Assembly: GCA_946699065.1 (NCBI GenBank)
Contig: CAMPDV010000078.1
Span: 744,001-808,000 of the forward strand
DNA: 64,000 nt
Source of the DNA: Loxodes magnus
Lineage: Eukaryota > Ciliophora > Karyorelictea > Loxodida > Loxodidae
Direction: 5' to 3'
Both the position numbers and the translations under genes were made by a program. The notes under the pieces are model-generated. The model was given only the letters and a program-made list of their open reading frames with translations. It ran no database searches and was not told the origin of the DNA. Below, piece by piece: positions 1 to 12,000 of the stretch. Every line of letters begins with the position of its first letter. Position 1 is the first letter of the stretch.

Positions 1-1150
1 AAAGTCTTTTATCTCATAGTTATGTTGTATACAACTTAGAGTTAAAATGCCTGATAGTGTTAATTTAAATAATTTTATTTATCAATGAGCTATAATTTGT
101 TTTGCAATCTTTTATCATTTCATATTTGTAATTGAATACTTTATTAATTTTTTACATCTTAGTCAATTTCGAATTTTGTAATGATATTTCTAGGTTTGAT
201 AAATTAGGTTTTTAACTGGAACTTCACTTAAATTACACGGCTTTTAATTCTTTTTCCAGTTGGATAGTTAATTAACCTTCTAATAAGTTTTATATTTAGC
301 TTAGTTCTTTTAAACTGTTAATAGTTTTTTAGAGCATCATAATATAGTTAAGTTATATAGTACTATTATCTACCTTTATCCTATTGAACTTGATCTTTCA
401 AGCATTTGCTTTAAGTTAGCTATTTTCTAGAATTTCTACTTGCAAATCCATTTTATTTTATGTTTGCTTAATTATTTAATTAAGAAAATTTAGTTAATAC
501 AAGGATAGGATGACGAAATAAATATTTCATAAATAAAGTAATAATTGAAAATTACTATAAAAAGTCTACCTTACCAAAAATAGTAGACAAATGAGTTCTA
601 TAACTGAGAATATAGAGTAATTCATAAATATTACTGTAAGTACTCTAATAACCAATACTATAAAGTTTATATTTTAAATTTGACTAACTAATGATTCTTA
701 TTATCATATACCTTTGACTATTTATATGCAGCTAACTAAATTTATTTTATGTTTTCTTTTTCTCATATCCAGTCTTAATATCTTTGATCATTTCAGGACT
801 TTCTTTTGCTTATTTCTAGTGAATAAATTATGTAAATATCTTAAACTTCTCTATACTTTTTTAAGAATTGAAATACTTTAATTCCCTAGGCGTAAAATTA
901 TATTGTTAAATTTATAAAAATTTTATATTGTAACAAATAGTTTTTGTATAGAGTCAAACTGAAAGTTATTTGATGAAAAATTAAGATGAAAATAGTTTTA
1001 TTGGTAAGATATTTTAAGAGTTAATGAAATTAATTCTGCTACAAGCAGTATACAATCTGATTGTCATATACATAAGTTTAGTACTTAATATAAGATGGAA
1101 TTATTATTATTTATTGTAATAGTGTTTCAATATTAGGACTTAATGGTTAT
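1..1150. other. A+T-rich stretch without recognised gene
   Basis: Very A+T-rich sequence with no motif, repeat or convincing codon structure that I can see on either strand. Confidence 0.5.
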
Positions 1151-1159
1151 TTAAGAAAT

Positions 1160-1640
1160 TAACTACTTAAATAATTTTCTATAAATTTTGAATGTTAAGT
1201 TTCAAGTAAAGGATCCATATGAAGTGATTTACTTTAAAGTTTCTAATAAATTTTTAAAGTTTATAGAAGGAGATAATAAATTTTAGTTGAAGTAAAGCTG
1301 AATACCAAATGTATTTGAAGGAGAATCTAAGAAGAGTTTCTTAAAGATTATTTATATACCAATTAAAAAAAAATCATCTTAAGTTATTTTCATCTAAGTT
1401 AATTAAGGTTTACTATTTTAGAGTATCTGAATGATAAGTTAGAAAGATTAATTTGAGATAAAGGGTAAGAAAAGACTAATAATTATGAATTAGCAAATTT
1501 AACAAAAAGATTGAATATTAGTTTTGTTATTAATTTTCTTTGTAGAAGAAGATGAATCCAAGAAGATATAATAGAAATTCAAGATATGTGGTTCTTATAT
1601 TAATAATACTAAAGTTTCATAAAATTATTATTATTATTAT
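1160..1640 (+). CDS. possible short multi-exon gene fragment, unrecognised
   Basis: Read with TAA/TAG as Gln, this stretch gives a hydrophilic, Glu/Lys-rich translation if two short candidate introns are removed: 1398-1421 (24 nt, GT...AG) and 1521-1545 (25 nt, GT...AG). Across the second junction the frame runs from a Leu-Thr-Lys-Arg-Leu segment into an Glu-Asp-Glu-Ser-Lys segment. It lies about 100 bp upstream of the RING gene on the same strand and could be a separate small gene or a relic. One TGA remains in the best frame near 1445. I do not recognise the product. The call rests only on splice-like signals and codon character, and chance is a real alternative. Confidence 0.25.
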
Positions 1641-1741
1641 TTTTAGCTACGTGTTTTTTTAATTTCATAATATTGTTTAACGTATACTTACGTGGTTTTT
1701 GTATATAAGGAATTGTTTTTTCTAAAAAATAATAATAAGAA

Positions 1742-3467
1742 ATGTCCTAGGTTGTTTAATGTCAATCTTGTAATGGAGATTTCGAAAATTAGATGAAAGT
1801 ACCCATGTTGTTGCCATGTGAACACAACATATGTTATCTATGTGCGCATGATTAGTATCTAAAAACCAAAAGTATCAAATGTGCAAATTGTCAGCAAGTT
1901 TATAAGATTCATCCTTCAAAGTTGTAAGAAGACAGTTAGTTACTTAAGTATCTTGAGAAAAAGAGTATCATGGAGAGTATATCATTGTTGGAGAATCAAT
2001 CACTGAGATTGCGTTAAGCTTAGACTTAATTGTCTAAGGTCTTAATTACTTTCATCTAGTAGTTGATTAAGCACGTGAATAGTTACGTTTTAAAGGGCAA
2101 TATTGACTTATAAAGGTAGTTGTTTGACTAGGATCGATAAATATAGGAGTAGTTAAGGTTCTTAAAAATCTAGAGGTAAGTAATAACTATTTGTAATAAC
2201 TATTAGTAATAGCCATTAGAATTACTAAGGCTAGGATATTTCTAAGTATGAGTCTAAGGTGTTGAGATTGTTAGATGAGGTTTAGAGGATCATCGATATG
2301 AGGGTATCGGTTAATGTTTACGAGGAGTTGGACAATTATAAGTTGATTAAAGAGTAAATGGTTAAGAAAAATGATTATTTGAGGAGTGAGATATAGAAGT
2401 TGAATGATTAAGTCTAGAATCAGTAATAATAGTTGACTTAGTTATAAGGTTAGTTGATCTAGTTCTAATAAGTAACGCCAGTAGTGTAGCTTAATTAGCC
2501 AATTTCTCCTCTATAAAATATTCCTCAGTAGGCAAAGATATAGGATATCAGTATAACCATCGTATCGCCGAACAATAAGACCTTAAAGCTCTAGGTCAAA
2601 TAAGAAACTACGATAAAGTAGATAAAAGAATAAATCGAAAAATAAACTGAGTTATTATCATGAACTCTCGACATCTTAAAGAGCAATACTAAACTGAAGA
2701 ACAGTTAATCAGTATCGAGTTTATAAATTGTCGATGGGGAATAGCTTCAAATGAGATATAGTAAGTTTAAAAGTTAAATGTATTATTAGATGGTAAGTTT
2801 ACTATATAAATAATTTTAGGAAGTACGTCACATTTTTAAAACATATAGTGGGTAAGTATTTTAATATTCTTTAAACATATAGTACGTAAGTATTTTAATA
2901 TTCTTTAAACATATAGATAGTAAGTATTTTAATATTCTTTAAACATATAGAAGGTAAGTATTTTAATATTCTTTAAACATATAGATGGTAAGTATTTTAA
3001 TATTCTTTAAACATATAGGGAGTAAGTATTATAATATTCTTTAAACATATAGAGAGTAAGTATTTTAATATTCTTTAAACATATAGATAGTAAGTATTTT
3101 AATATTCTTTAAACATATAGGATGTAAGTATTATAATATTCTTTAAACATATAGTATGTAAGTATTATAATATTCTTTAAACATATAGTATGTAAGTATT
3201 TTAATATTCTTTAAACATATAGACTGTAAGTATTATAATTTTCCAATTTAGAGAGTATTTATTAATATTGATAGTATGTAAGGTGTATTTATAGTTTTTT
3301 TTCTGTATTTTAGATGGTAGGTTTAGAATAATCAAAATAGGAGGTGAGTTATTAATTATGTTAAATAGAATGTATGTTAGTTTAAGGTAATTATAAAGGG
3401 GGTGAGTTAGTGTTTTAATGAGTTTAAAATAGGACTCATTGAATCGAGAGGCTGTGAAATATTCTGA
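1742..3467 (+). CDS. RING finger / coiled-coil / ubiquitin-like domain protein with a train of 3-nt microexons
   Basis: Starts at ATG 1742 after an A+T-rich leader. Residues 7-50 form a C3HC4 RING: CX2CX15CXHX2CX2CX12CX2C (C7, C10, C26, H28, C31, C34, C47, C50). A Gln-rich coiled coil follows (about 60-255), then a segment (about 258-328) that aligns by eye with the ubiquitin fold. RING domains usually recruit E2 enzymes, so a ubiquitin-ligase role is inferred. Removing a 31-nt intron (2176-2206) is needed to keep the frame. After 2760 the frame runs through 20 exons of exactly 3 nt, split by 21 GT...AG introns of 20-36 nt, into a last exon 3433-3467 ending in TGA. Exons sum to 1083 nt (361 codons). 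Codon 297 (2661-2663) is an in-frame TGA inside the ubiquitin-like segment: either a lesion or a sense codon. The RING call is firm; the microexon splicing is inferred. Confidence 0.7.
2852..3225 (+). repeat. eleven near-identical 31-nt intron-like units separated by variable triplets (34-nt period)
   Basis: Eleven 31-nt units each begin GTAAGTATT and end CATATAG; they differ only at one T/A position. Between them sit the triplets tac, ata, aag, atg, gga, aga, ata, gat, tat and tat, with tgg before the first unit and act after the last. Units begin at 2852, 2886, 2920, 2954, 2988, 3022, 3056, 3090, 3124, 3158 and 3192. Flanking units are diverged in sequence and length (29, 27, 26 nt before; 26, 20, 36, 24, 25, 27, 31 nt after) but keep GT...AG ends and the exact 3-nt spacing. 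Confidence 0.9.
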
Positions 3468-3496
3468 GTGAGTGAATGACTTTAAATACTTAATTT

Positions 3497-3575
3497 GAAC
3501 TCTGCTTAATATAAACTCTGCTTAATTTGAACTCTGCTTAATTTAAACTCTGCTTAATTTGAACTCTACTAAATA
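3497..3575 (+). repeat. 16-bp tandem repeat, five copies
   Basis: Five head-to-tail copies of a unit close to AACTCTGCTTAATTTG, starting 30 bp after the RING gene stop. The last copy is degenerate. Confidence 0.85.
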
Positions 3576-3731
3576 AAAGTTTATTAATTAGGTATTTATA
3601 TATAAGGGGTATTAAAGTAATTAATAATAGTATATCTTAGTATATTTTAGTATATCTAAATATCTTTAATATTTAAATATATTTAATATATTTTTATTTA
3701 TCATTTGAATATATATTATTGTGTTTTTTTA

Positions 3732-3838
3732 TTATCTGATAATTTTATCAGTAACAAACATTCTTGTCAATATGAAACATTTTTTTTAAAGAGCTGCGCA
3801 CCAACGAGAGTGCTACGCGCTCTATAATCAAATTTATT
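3732..3838 (+). mobile_element. inner end of the long inverted-repeat family, with G+C-rich dyad
   Basis: Nearly identical to 41800-41905: two degenerate roughly 19-bp repeats with a TCAGTA-like core, an A/T tract, then the dyad core 3791-3822 (GAGC...GCTC with GCAC/GTGC inside) followed by an ATAATCAAATTTATT flank. The same dyad in reverse orientation lies at 8047-8077, so the two may bound a 4.3-kb element. Confidence 0.7.
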
Positions 3839-4382
3839 GTGTTTTTTATTATGAAGTTATAATAATTGATATTATTATAATTGATATTTTTAAATATTTT
3901 GTTATTTGTTTATGATTTTGTATAAGGATGTATGAGTGTGGAGAATGGGTGTAAAAGGTATAAGTTATTTTATAATACTGTATTTTTAAGTATTGTAGTT
4001 AGAATATTTGTATTGTAGTTTAATAATAATATAAGTAGTTGTAAAGGATTTAATTTTTTAAGGGTAAAGGTATATTGTTAAGAGTAGATAGAGGAAGTGT
4101 ATATTGTTTTTACTTTCTAAAAGTGATAAAAGTGTAAAAAGGTAAAGAAAGTAAAAGGACAAGAATTTTTTAAATTAGGACTGAGATATTTTTTAAAATA
4201 AAAGGAAGGAAGAGTGTAGTTTTAAAAAAAGGAGAAAGATACTTTTTTAAAGATTTTCTAATATAATTTTTTTTTAATATTTATTATATAATTTATAAAG
4301 TATTAAAAATAATAAAAATAATAAAAATAATAAAAATAATTAAATGTTTAATATATAAAATTGTTTTTGTTTAGAATTTGTG

Positions 4383-5880
4383 AAAATTTTAATTTTGTTT
4401 TTTTGCTCAGCGTTTTCCACTATAGGGAATTTTTGGGAAGGAATAAACTTGTGAAAAGCTGGATAAAATTTTTGAAAAAGGAATAAGAAAAGGTGTAAAT
4501 GGGATAAAGGGTATTGAGTAGTTTTAAAATTTTTGAAAGTGAATTTTTTTGAAAGTGAAATTTTTGAGAAGGAAATAAAAAGTCCATAATGAATTATTTT
4601 TAATATTTTTTGTATTTTTTTTTGAATTAGAGAAAAGTAAGAAAGATTTTTTGTTTGGTGGAAAGAGTATAAAAGGGAAAAATTTTTTGAATTTTGGAAA
4701 TGGAATAAAAAAATTTAATAAAAATAAAAATTGTTTGTGGAAGGTAGTAAAAAGAGTATGGTATGGTGTTTATGATTTCAAAAATCGTTTTTTTTGTAGT
4801 TAGAGAAAAGTATTTTTTCCTAATAAAGCCAAAATTTATTTAATTTTGTTGAATTGTTTTTTAAGAGTAATATGAAAAATGGTGATAGAAAAAGTAAAAA
4901 AGTTTTGAAGATGTTTAAAATGTGAAAATTTTAATTTTGTTTTTTTGCTCAGCGTTTTGCACTATAGGGAATTTTTGGGACGGAATAAACTTGCGAGATT
5001 TGGGATAAAAGATTTCAAAATGGAATAAGGAAAGGTGAAAAGGGAACTAAGGGGAGTAAGTAATGTTAAAATTTTCGAAGTAAAAATATTGATTAAGGAA
5101 AGAATAAAATTTCTAATGGAATTTTTGAAAAAAGTTATTTTTTTTTAAAAGAGAAAAGCTATAAAAGTGGGGAAAATTTTGAATTTTGGAAATGGAATAA
5201 AAAAATTTATAAAAATAGAAAGTTTGGAAAAAGTAGTTAAAAAGCGAAATAGTTGTTGAAAAAGTAAAAATAGATTTTGAAGAGGTTCAAAATAAGAAAA
5301 TTTTAATTTTGTTTTTTTGCTCAGCTTTTTACACTACAGGAAAATTTTCGGACGGAACAAAATTTTTTTTGGAATTTTAAAAGAAGGATAAGATTTTTAG
5401 ATTTTTAGATTTTTAGATTTTTAGATTTTTAGATTTTTAGATTTTTAGATTTTTAGATTTTTAGATTTTTAGATTTTTAGATTTTTAGATTTTTAGATTT
5501 TTAGATTTTTAGATTTTTAGATTTTTAGATTTTTAGATTTTTAGATTTTTAGATTTTTAGATTTTTAGATTTTTAGATTTTTAGATTTTTAGATTTTTAG
5601 TAATCAATTTTTTTTTTATTTTATAATTTTTTTAAACTATGAATTGGAAAAATTCAAAAAGTAAAAATAATTAATTATTAATTAAATTTCTTTTTTATCT
5701 AATTTGAATAAAATAATTTTTTATAATTTTAGTGGAGGTGAGGCTAAGAAAGTTTTAATCTATATCAGTTAATTTTTGTTTAACTGATAAAATCGATTTA
5801 AGATGTAAAAATTTAATTTTTGTTTTTCGCTCTGAATTTTATACTATAGAAGATTTTTTGGACGGAACAAAAATTTTAGA
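4383..5880 (+). repeat. four diverged copies of a 60-bp motif
   Basis: Copies begin near 4383, 4923, 5296 and 5808. The shared core reads TTTTTTTGCTCAGCG, then an ACTATAGG-like stretch, then a GGGACGGAATAAAC-like end. The spacing is irregular (about 540, 370 and 510 bp), and the A/G-rich sequence between copies is partly repeated too. No open frame of note; it could be a non-coding part of the surrounding element. Confidence 0.7.
5392..5600 (+). repeat. 8-bp satellite, about 26 perfect units
   Basis: Uninterrupted tandem array of GATTTTTA. The perfection suggests recent expansion by slippage. Confidence 0.97.
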
Positions 5881-6708
5881 AATTTTGAATCAAGTTTTTA
5901 AGTCTAAAGTTATTCTTATTAAAGTATACCATTTAGAATTTTTTTAGATAATGCATAATATAGAGATTAGGAATATTAAAAAATATTTTTATAATTAAAT
6001 TTTTGTTTTTTTATTTTAGATTTACTACAGGAACTTTTAAAGATAGACTAATATTTTAATAATTAAAAAAATAGAATTTAATTTAATTTTCTCACTCTAA
6101 GTTTTTAATAAAAATATTTGCTTATTAGACTAATGCTATATAAATATTTTTAATACTAATTCATTAATGTAGTTTTTTATATTTAATACTGATAAAGATG
6201 ATAAATATCTCATTAAGAAATATTAAAAAATAATAAATATTTTAATGTTCATTTAAGAATTCAAAATTGCTAAAAAAACAAATTAAAAATTAGCAAATTT
6301 ATTTTCTTCTAAATATAATTTAATTGCAAATATTAAATTATAAAATGAGAAAAAAATTTAATAGCAAAAAAAATTAAAATTTTTTAGACTATATCATATG
6401 AATCTTTATTCATACACCAATAAAAACTTAAAAACTTTAAATTTTTTATAATGAAAGAAAACATTTTTTTTGCAGAAGACATGAAAAATTTTAATAAACA
6501 TATTTGTATATTCTAGAAAAAAACTAAATATATTAAGCTAAAATTTATTATTAGTAATGCATTGCTTTCACAACAATTATTTTTAAATCTAAGTTTAGTG
6601 TTTAATATTATTAACTGTAAAATTTAAAATTAAATTATAGTTAACTGAAATATTTTAATTTCCAAACCAAACAATTTTAGAAGTTAATTCTAAATAATTT
6701 AAAAAAAA

Positions 6709-7500
6709 ATGGATTAATCTCTTCGACTCTCAAAAAATTAACTTAGAAACCTAAAGAGAAAAGCGGCAAAAGAAATGTAGAAAAAATAATAGCAATAGGA
6801 GGAGTCAAGCTCTTCTTCAGAAGGTAAAGTTATGGTAGGATAAATAGAGATAAGTTAACCTAAAAACGAAACTAATCAAAAACTTTAAATTTAATTAGAC
6901 CAAATGTAAAAAGTAATCTCAAATTATGAAGAAACAACTTACAACTTAGGTGAAAAAATACGGGAACTAATGAGTAACATAGAAGATTAGAACAACGAAT
7001 TACTAATACTTAGAAGATAACTTATTTGTAGCAAATTAATAACGGAAGAATAACTCTGAACTTAATCATAATAAAATTTTAAATACGACACAAAAATGGA
7101 AATAGAAAAAATACCAATAGAATTAAAAACAGAATTGAATCCAGAAAAAGAAATGATTGCTACAAGTTTCATTAAAAGATTAGAAAATATAGAAAATAAA
7201 TTATCATAAAAAAGAACGAAATAAAGACAATAATACAAACTTTGTTGATGTTGAAAATCAAATCAACATATTTTAAAAAACTGTTGATAATGAAAGAAAA
7301 TAAACGAATAAGAGCAGAAAAGAACATGGAGACAACTCAATAAACTATGAATAACTCCAACAGGGATCTACAAATAAAAGTTTTTTGCAAGACCACTTGA
7401 ACGGTTACAGTGGTAACCTTCCACTTAATAAAAAGGTCGTGGATCACACCCACGTTAAAAAAACTGTCCGCAGGAACTGGTTGCAATTCCAGAGAATGCA
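6709..7500 (+). pseudogene. decayed Gag-like coiled-coil / zinc-knuckle gene (copy C)
   Basis: ATG 6709 opens a 117-codon frame (to TGA 7057-7059) that is Lys/Gln/Glu-rich and reads as a coiled coil with a short Ser-Ser-Ser-Ser-Glu patch. Downstream, in another frame, a second Glu-rich segment leads to Cys-TGA-Cys-TGA-Lys-Ser-Asn-Gln-His-x4-Cys near 7240-7280. That matches CX2CX4HX4C if the second Cys codon was lost to TGA. A G+C-richer tail (7385-7500) follows. The order coiled coil, knuckle, basic tail matches the other copies here. Frame breaks and TGAs mark it as a relic of a retroelement-like structural gene. No polymerase was seen. It lies between the inverted dyads at 3791 and 8077. 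Confidence 0.5.
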
Positions 7501-8046
7501 AAACTCTACTAACTTTAAGTATATTATTATTATTATTCTAAATAATTAAATATTAACTAATATTACTATAAAAAATTACTTTGAAATCTATAAAACTAAA
7601 ATTTTTTAATATTGTTAATCTTTTAAAAATGTATAAAATATTGCAGAAATTTAATCTGATAACATAATAAAAGATACTAATAATTTTAAATAAAAATAAA
7701 TATTTATATTAAATAAAATAAATTTATATAATTATGATACAAATTTTAAAAACACAATAGAATATGTTAATTTAGCATCAGAATAAATCATTTTATAAAA
7801 TAAATATACAAATTAAGAACGAAAAAAAATGAGGCTATAACTATAGAATAATCTAACTGCTCTGCATTTTAATTTAATTATTATAAAAGAAAAAATAAAA
7901 AGATAGAATTACATTACAAAAACTGATGAAGATATTATTAAATACTATTTGAAGGCTTAATTACTAAATTGTTGTCTTTTAAAATATTTTAAATTAAGCT
8001 AAACATTAAAATAAAAGAACATAAATAATAAATAAATTTGATTATA

Positions 8047-8077
8047 GAGCGCGTAGAACCTCATTTATGTGCAGCTC
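8047..8077 (-). mobile_element. G+C-rich dyad, reverse orientation
   Basis: Reverse-strand copy of the 3791-3822 dyad with the same ATAATCAAATTTATT flank on its inner (left) side. Candidate right end of a 4.3-kb element. Confidence 0.6.
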
Positions 8078-8619
8078 TTTATAATAAAAAAGAAAAATAA
8101 ATTATAAATTATAAATAACTAAGCTATTTTAATTTTTTTCATATTAAATTAAAAAAATTAAATCCTCCATCAACAGTAATTTTAAAATAAATAAATTGTA
8201 AATCAAAACATCTTTACAAAAAATATCAAATGATTAAAAAAGATAAATAAAAATAACTTAATAAAAAACAAAAAATTATTAAAATTTAAGAATCTAGATA
8301 TATGTAGTTAAAAGTTTTATGCAAAATTAAAAGATTAATAATTAATAAAATAGCTATTTTTAATAAATAAATAAATAAAAATTGGATACAAAGTAATGAT
8401 TTTTTATTATAATAGCTTAAATTATAAAAAATTCAATAATTAAAAATTAAATAAAAATTGCAATCTAACATCTTATAAAAAAAATTATTTTTATTGATTC
8501 TAAACTATTTGCATTTTTTTACAAAATAAAAAACAAAGGAATTTAATTCCTCGATATTTAAAAGATAATTATTAGATAATTTACGAAACTATAACATAAC
8601 ATAATTTATTAACGTAGTG

Positions 8620-9010
8620 TCACCTTTATTTGGTTTGCCATTAATCAAAAATTTTAAAGTTTAAAATTGTCTTAAGAGTTATTCCATTTCTAATCTTTTT
8701 CCGAATCTTCTTCTTAGAATATATATTTTTAGAAATAAGCTTACAGTCAATTCCGCTAATTTATTAAATTTGGATTTTATCTGTTCAATTCTCAGATTGA
8801 CTGGTTGGAAATTTATATTTTTTTGTATTTATGTGTTAGACATTAGGTATGCAATTTTTCTTCAAGCTCTTATACGCTTCTTAAAAATTTAAAATTCTCC
8901 TATAACATAGCTTTGAGTTCTTAGAGTATGTTTTGCTAATTGTCATTTTATTGGGATGGATTCCGTTTAGAACAGACTTTTTGCAAGAAATGTTAAATTT
9001 TTCTATATAT
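8620..9010 (-). pseudogene. 3' end of a Gag-like element gene (copy K), truncated
   Basis: The terminal 45 bp (about 8590-8636) match the 3' ends of copies A and B: the CAAACCAAATAAAGGTGA end with its TGA, then a conserved A+T-rich tail. Upstream (higher coordinates) the reverse strand gives a Lys/Asn-rich translation with one TGA, too diverged to show the zinc knuckle. The 5' part is missing. Identity rests on the shared 3' terminus. Confidence 0.5.
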
Positions 9011-12000
9011 GATACTAATTAATAAGATACGAAATAGTTTCTTAAACCAAAAGAATAATTAAAAAGATTTATAATAAATTTCTCTAAATATGAACTATAA
9101 AATCCTAGAAAATTGTTTCGTATAAAGAAGTATAAATGTTTCATATTTATTTTATGTAAAGACTAGATAATAATTAAACCATAAGAAGTAATTAAAAAAT
9201 TTATATTAGTAAATTTCTTACTAAATTCATAAATTTTTTAAGAGAAAAATCTTTAATAATAATTAAATAAATCTAAAAGTATAAAACTTATAAATAACTT
9301 TATTTTAATAACATTTTTATTGTATGTAGTTTCCGATCTAATTCAAATACTTAAATTTATATAAATTTAAGTTTATTAATATAAATTTCTTTTTCTCATT
9401 TGGCTTTTATGAATCATGCTTTCATTATCACTCTCTTTTTATTCTACCTTCGGCTCTGTTTATATACTTCTTTCAAATATTTAACTTATTTTCTTAGTAA
9501 ATTCTTATGAAAAATTTTATTTTGAAGATCCATTTCTAATTTTTATAAAAAGTAAAATATAAGTTTAATTAAATTTGATTTATGTTATTAGTCTTTCAAA
9601 TTTTTACCTGGAAATTTTCAGAATGATTTCAAAATAAGTTCAAATAGTAGAAACATTTGAAGATATGTATAAACATGTTTTTATCTTTCACTCATATAGA
9701 TATCACTGTTCAAAGAATAATACAGCAACTGTAATTCATATTGCAAACTACAAGAATCAGTTCGCAACTTCAAGAATGAGATTATTTCTTTCCTATATTG
9801 CTTATTTATTATAGTTAATTTAAAAAATTTCTAAGCTTCTTTTAGTTTTTCTTGGATTATCTATGTAGTCTGCATGACTCTAAAGCGTAAAATAGTTTCT
9901 TAATAAAATGAAGCTAAAATGTTATGTTTAATATAGTTCTGAATAGGAATATAAGTTAAAGTAATGAGTTGATATTAATAATTAATTTGATAGAGACAAA
10001 ATAAATAAGATAAAACTAATAAATAAGAATTAATTATATTAAGATTATAATTAAGCTATAAACATTTTTTATTTTCAAATTCTTATAGAATAGACTTTAC
10101 AATATAAAGTGAATTAAGAAGCTTAGAATTTATTAACTAAAGCTAAACATATGAACACAATCAATTATTAATTAAAGAAAATATAGATAATCTAATAAAA
10201 GTAAAATTCTCTGACTAGTAAAGTTTTAGATAAAGCATACTCTTTTATAAGAGTGCCTGCTAAATTGTTTGTGAAGTGTTTTAACTTATAAAGTTATAGC
10301 ATACAGTGTGAAAAAGTAAATAAAATGAGTCTTTGAAGCAAATACAGAGAAATGTATATCATATTAATTTAAGATAAATATTTTGGTCAGATTTTATTTA
10401 AATTTCATTAGAATATTTAAAATTCTCTTTTTGAAGTTATATTTTCTATATTAAACTTCCTAAAATTAATTAAAATATGCCTTAATATCATAAGTTAATG
10501 AATAATAGCTTAAACAACTAATAAATTCAAATTAATATTGGAAATTAACTTACTAGTTTTGAAAAGAAATTAGTATATAATGATTTAAACATTTAAAAGA
10601 AAATTAAACAATACTTTAATTTTAATAAAATTTAGATTATTTTATGCATTTTCAAAATAATATATTAGAAGTTTAGCTATTGGAAAAATTTAAGCTGCTT
10701 GCAAATATCAAATTAAAAAACTACTGAAGGAGATAAAAGTAAAGATTATTTAAAAGGAAATATTTAGAATGACACAAATAACTTAATAATTGAATAATAA
10801 AAAACATCATTATTAGTTAAATAATAATAAAGAAAAAATATTAAAATTAAATATATTTAAAACAACTGAAGATATTGCATATCTTATTAAGGAAAAAAAT
10901 ACACTAAATTAAATAAAAATTCATAAATATTAATATCTTTTATTCTGTTGATAAATCCTTAAAATATTATTTTATATATAAAATGTATTAGTGTTTTATA
11001 AGAAACCAAACTAAATGTTGGAAAAAATAATAAAATATAATTAGAGAAATTTAGGAAAACTTATTCTTTTAAATGATATTTTAAATAAATATTAAATTAT
11101 TTTAATTAAATGTTAAGGTAAAGTATGTAAAAAATTATATAACCTAGATTTAACTTTAAAAATATGTTAAGGATAACTAATGGAAAACCTAAAAAATTAA
11201 ATTTTTCCATAAAAATGATTATAAAAACTACTTATAATTTAATTGACGCTATCAGTTTCTAAAAAATTATTTAAAAATATTAGTAAAAGAAAAATCATAA
11301 AGTGTAAATTAATAAATAATCAAAAAATATATTAATAAAATTTTAATTTTAAATTACTAATTTACAATCTAAATTATATCAATAAGGAATAAATTCCTTC
11401 TTATTTTTAGTTTAAATATATTCCTTTCTATTAAAAATAATATAAACTTATTTTTCTAAACAATTCAGACAAAATTAATTATAAAAATCTCTTTTATAAT
11501 TAATTAAAAACTCTATTAAGTTGATAAAATTTAATTTATACTTTTATCAAAGAGATATTCTTTCTAATTATATTATAGCAAGTGGTTCATTTATTATATT
11601 TTCAAATATATATAGAAATTAAAAAAATAAATTAGATTAGAATTTTAAATTTTTGTATTATAAGAAATGTATTTTATATATAGTAAATGTATACAAGAAA
11701 TGATATAGTAAATAAAGAAATTAATAAATAATTTTATTTATAAGCATCATTAATGGACTCTTTATATCTATTATACAAATATTTAATTTATTATTATATT
11801 CTAAATAATATATTTTTCTGTTTTATATCTTTATAAAATAGTTCTAATTTATTTTTCATAAAATTTTAGCTTAACAAAATCTCTATAAGTTAAAAGATAT
11901 TTATATTTCAAATTTAAAATATTTTTTATTGTAAAATTATCAAAAATGTACTAACAATTGTCATATGATTTTAAGCTATAATAAGAATAAAAGAAAGTAT

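Noticed and set aside
7385-7500. tRNA-like stem (CGTGG...CCACG with a 7-nt loop) near a GGTTAC/GTAACC hairpin
   Set aside because: The T-arm geometry fits, but the loop lacks the TTC signature and no acceptor or anticodon arm can be drawn; it fits the G+C-richer tail of the decayed gene C.
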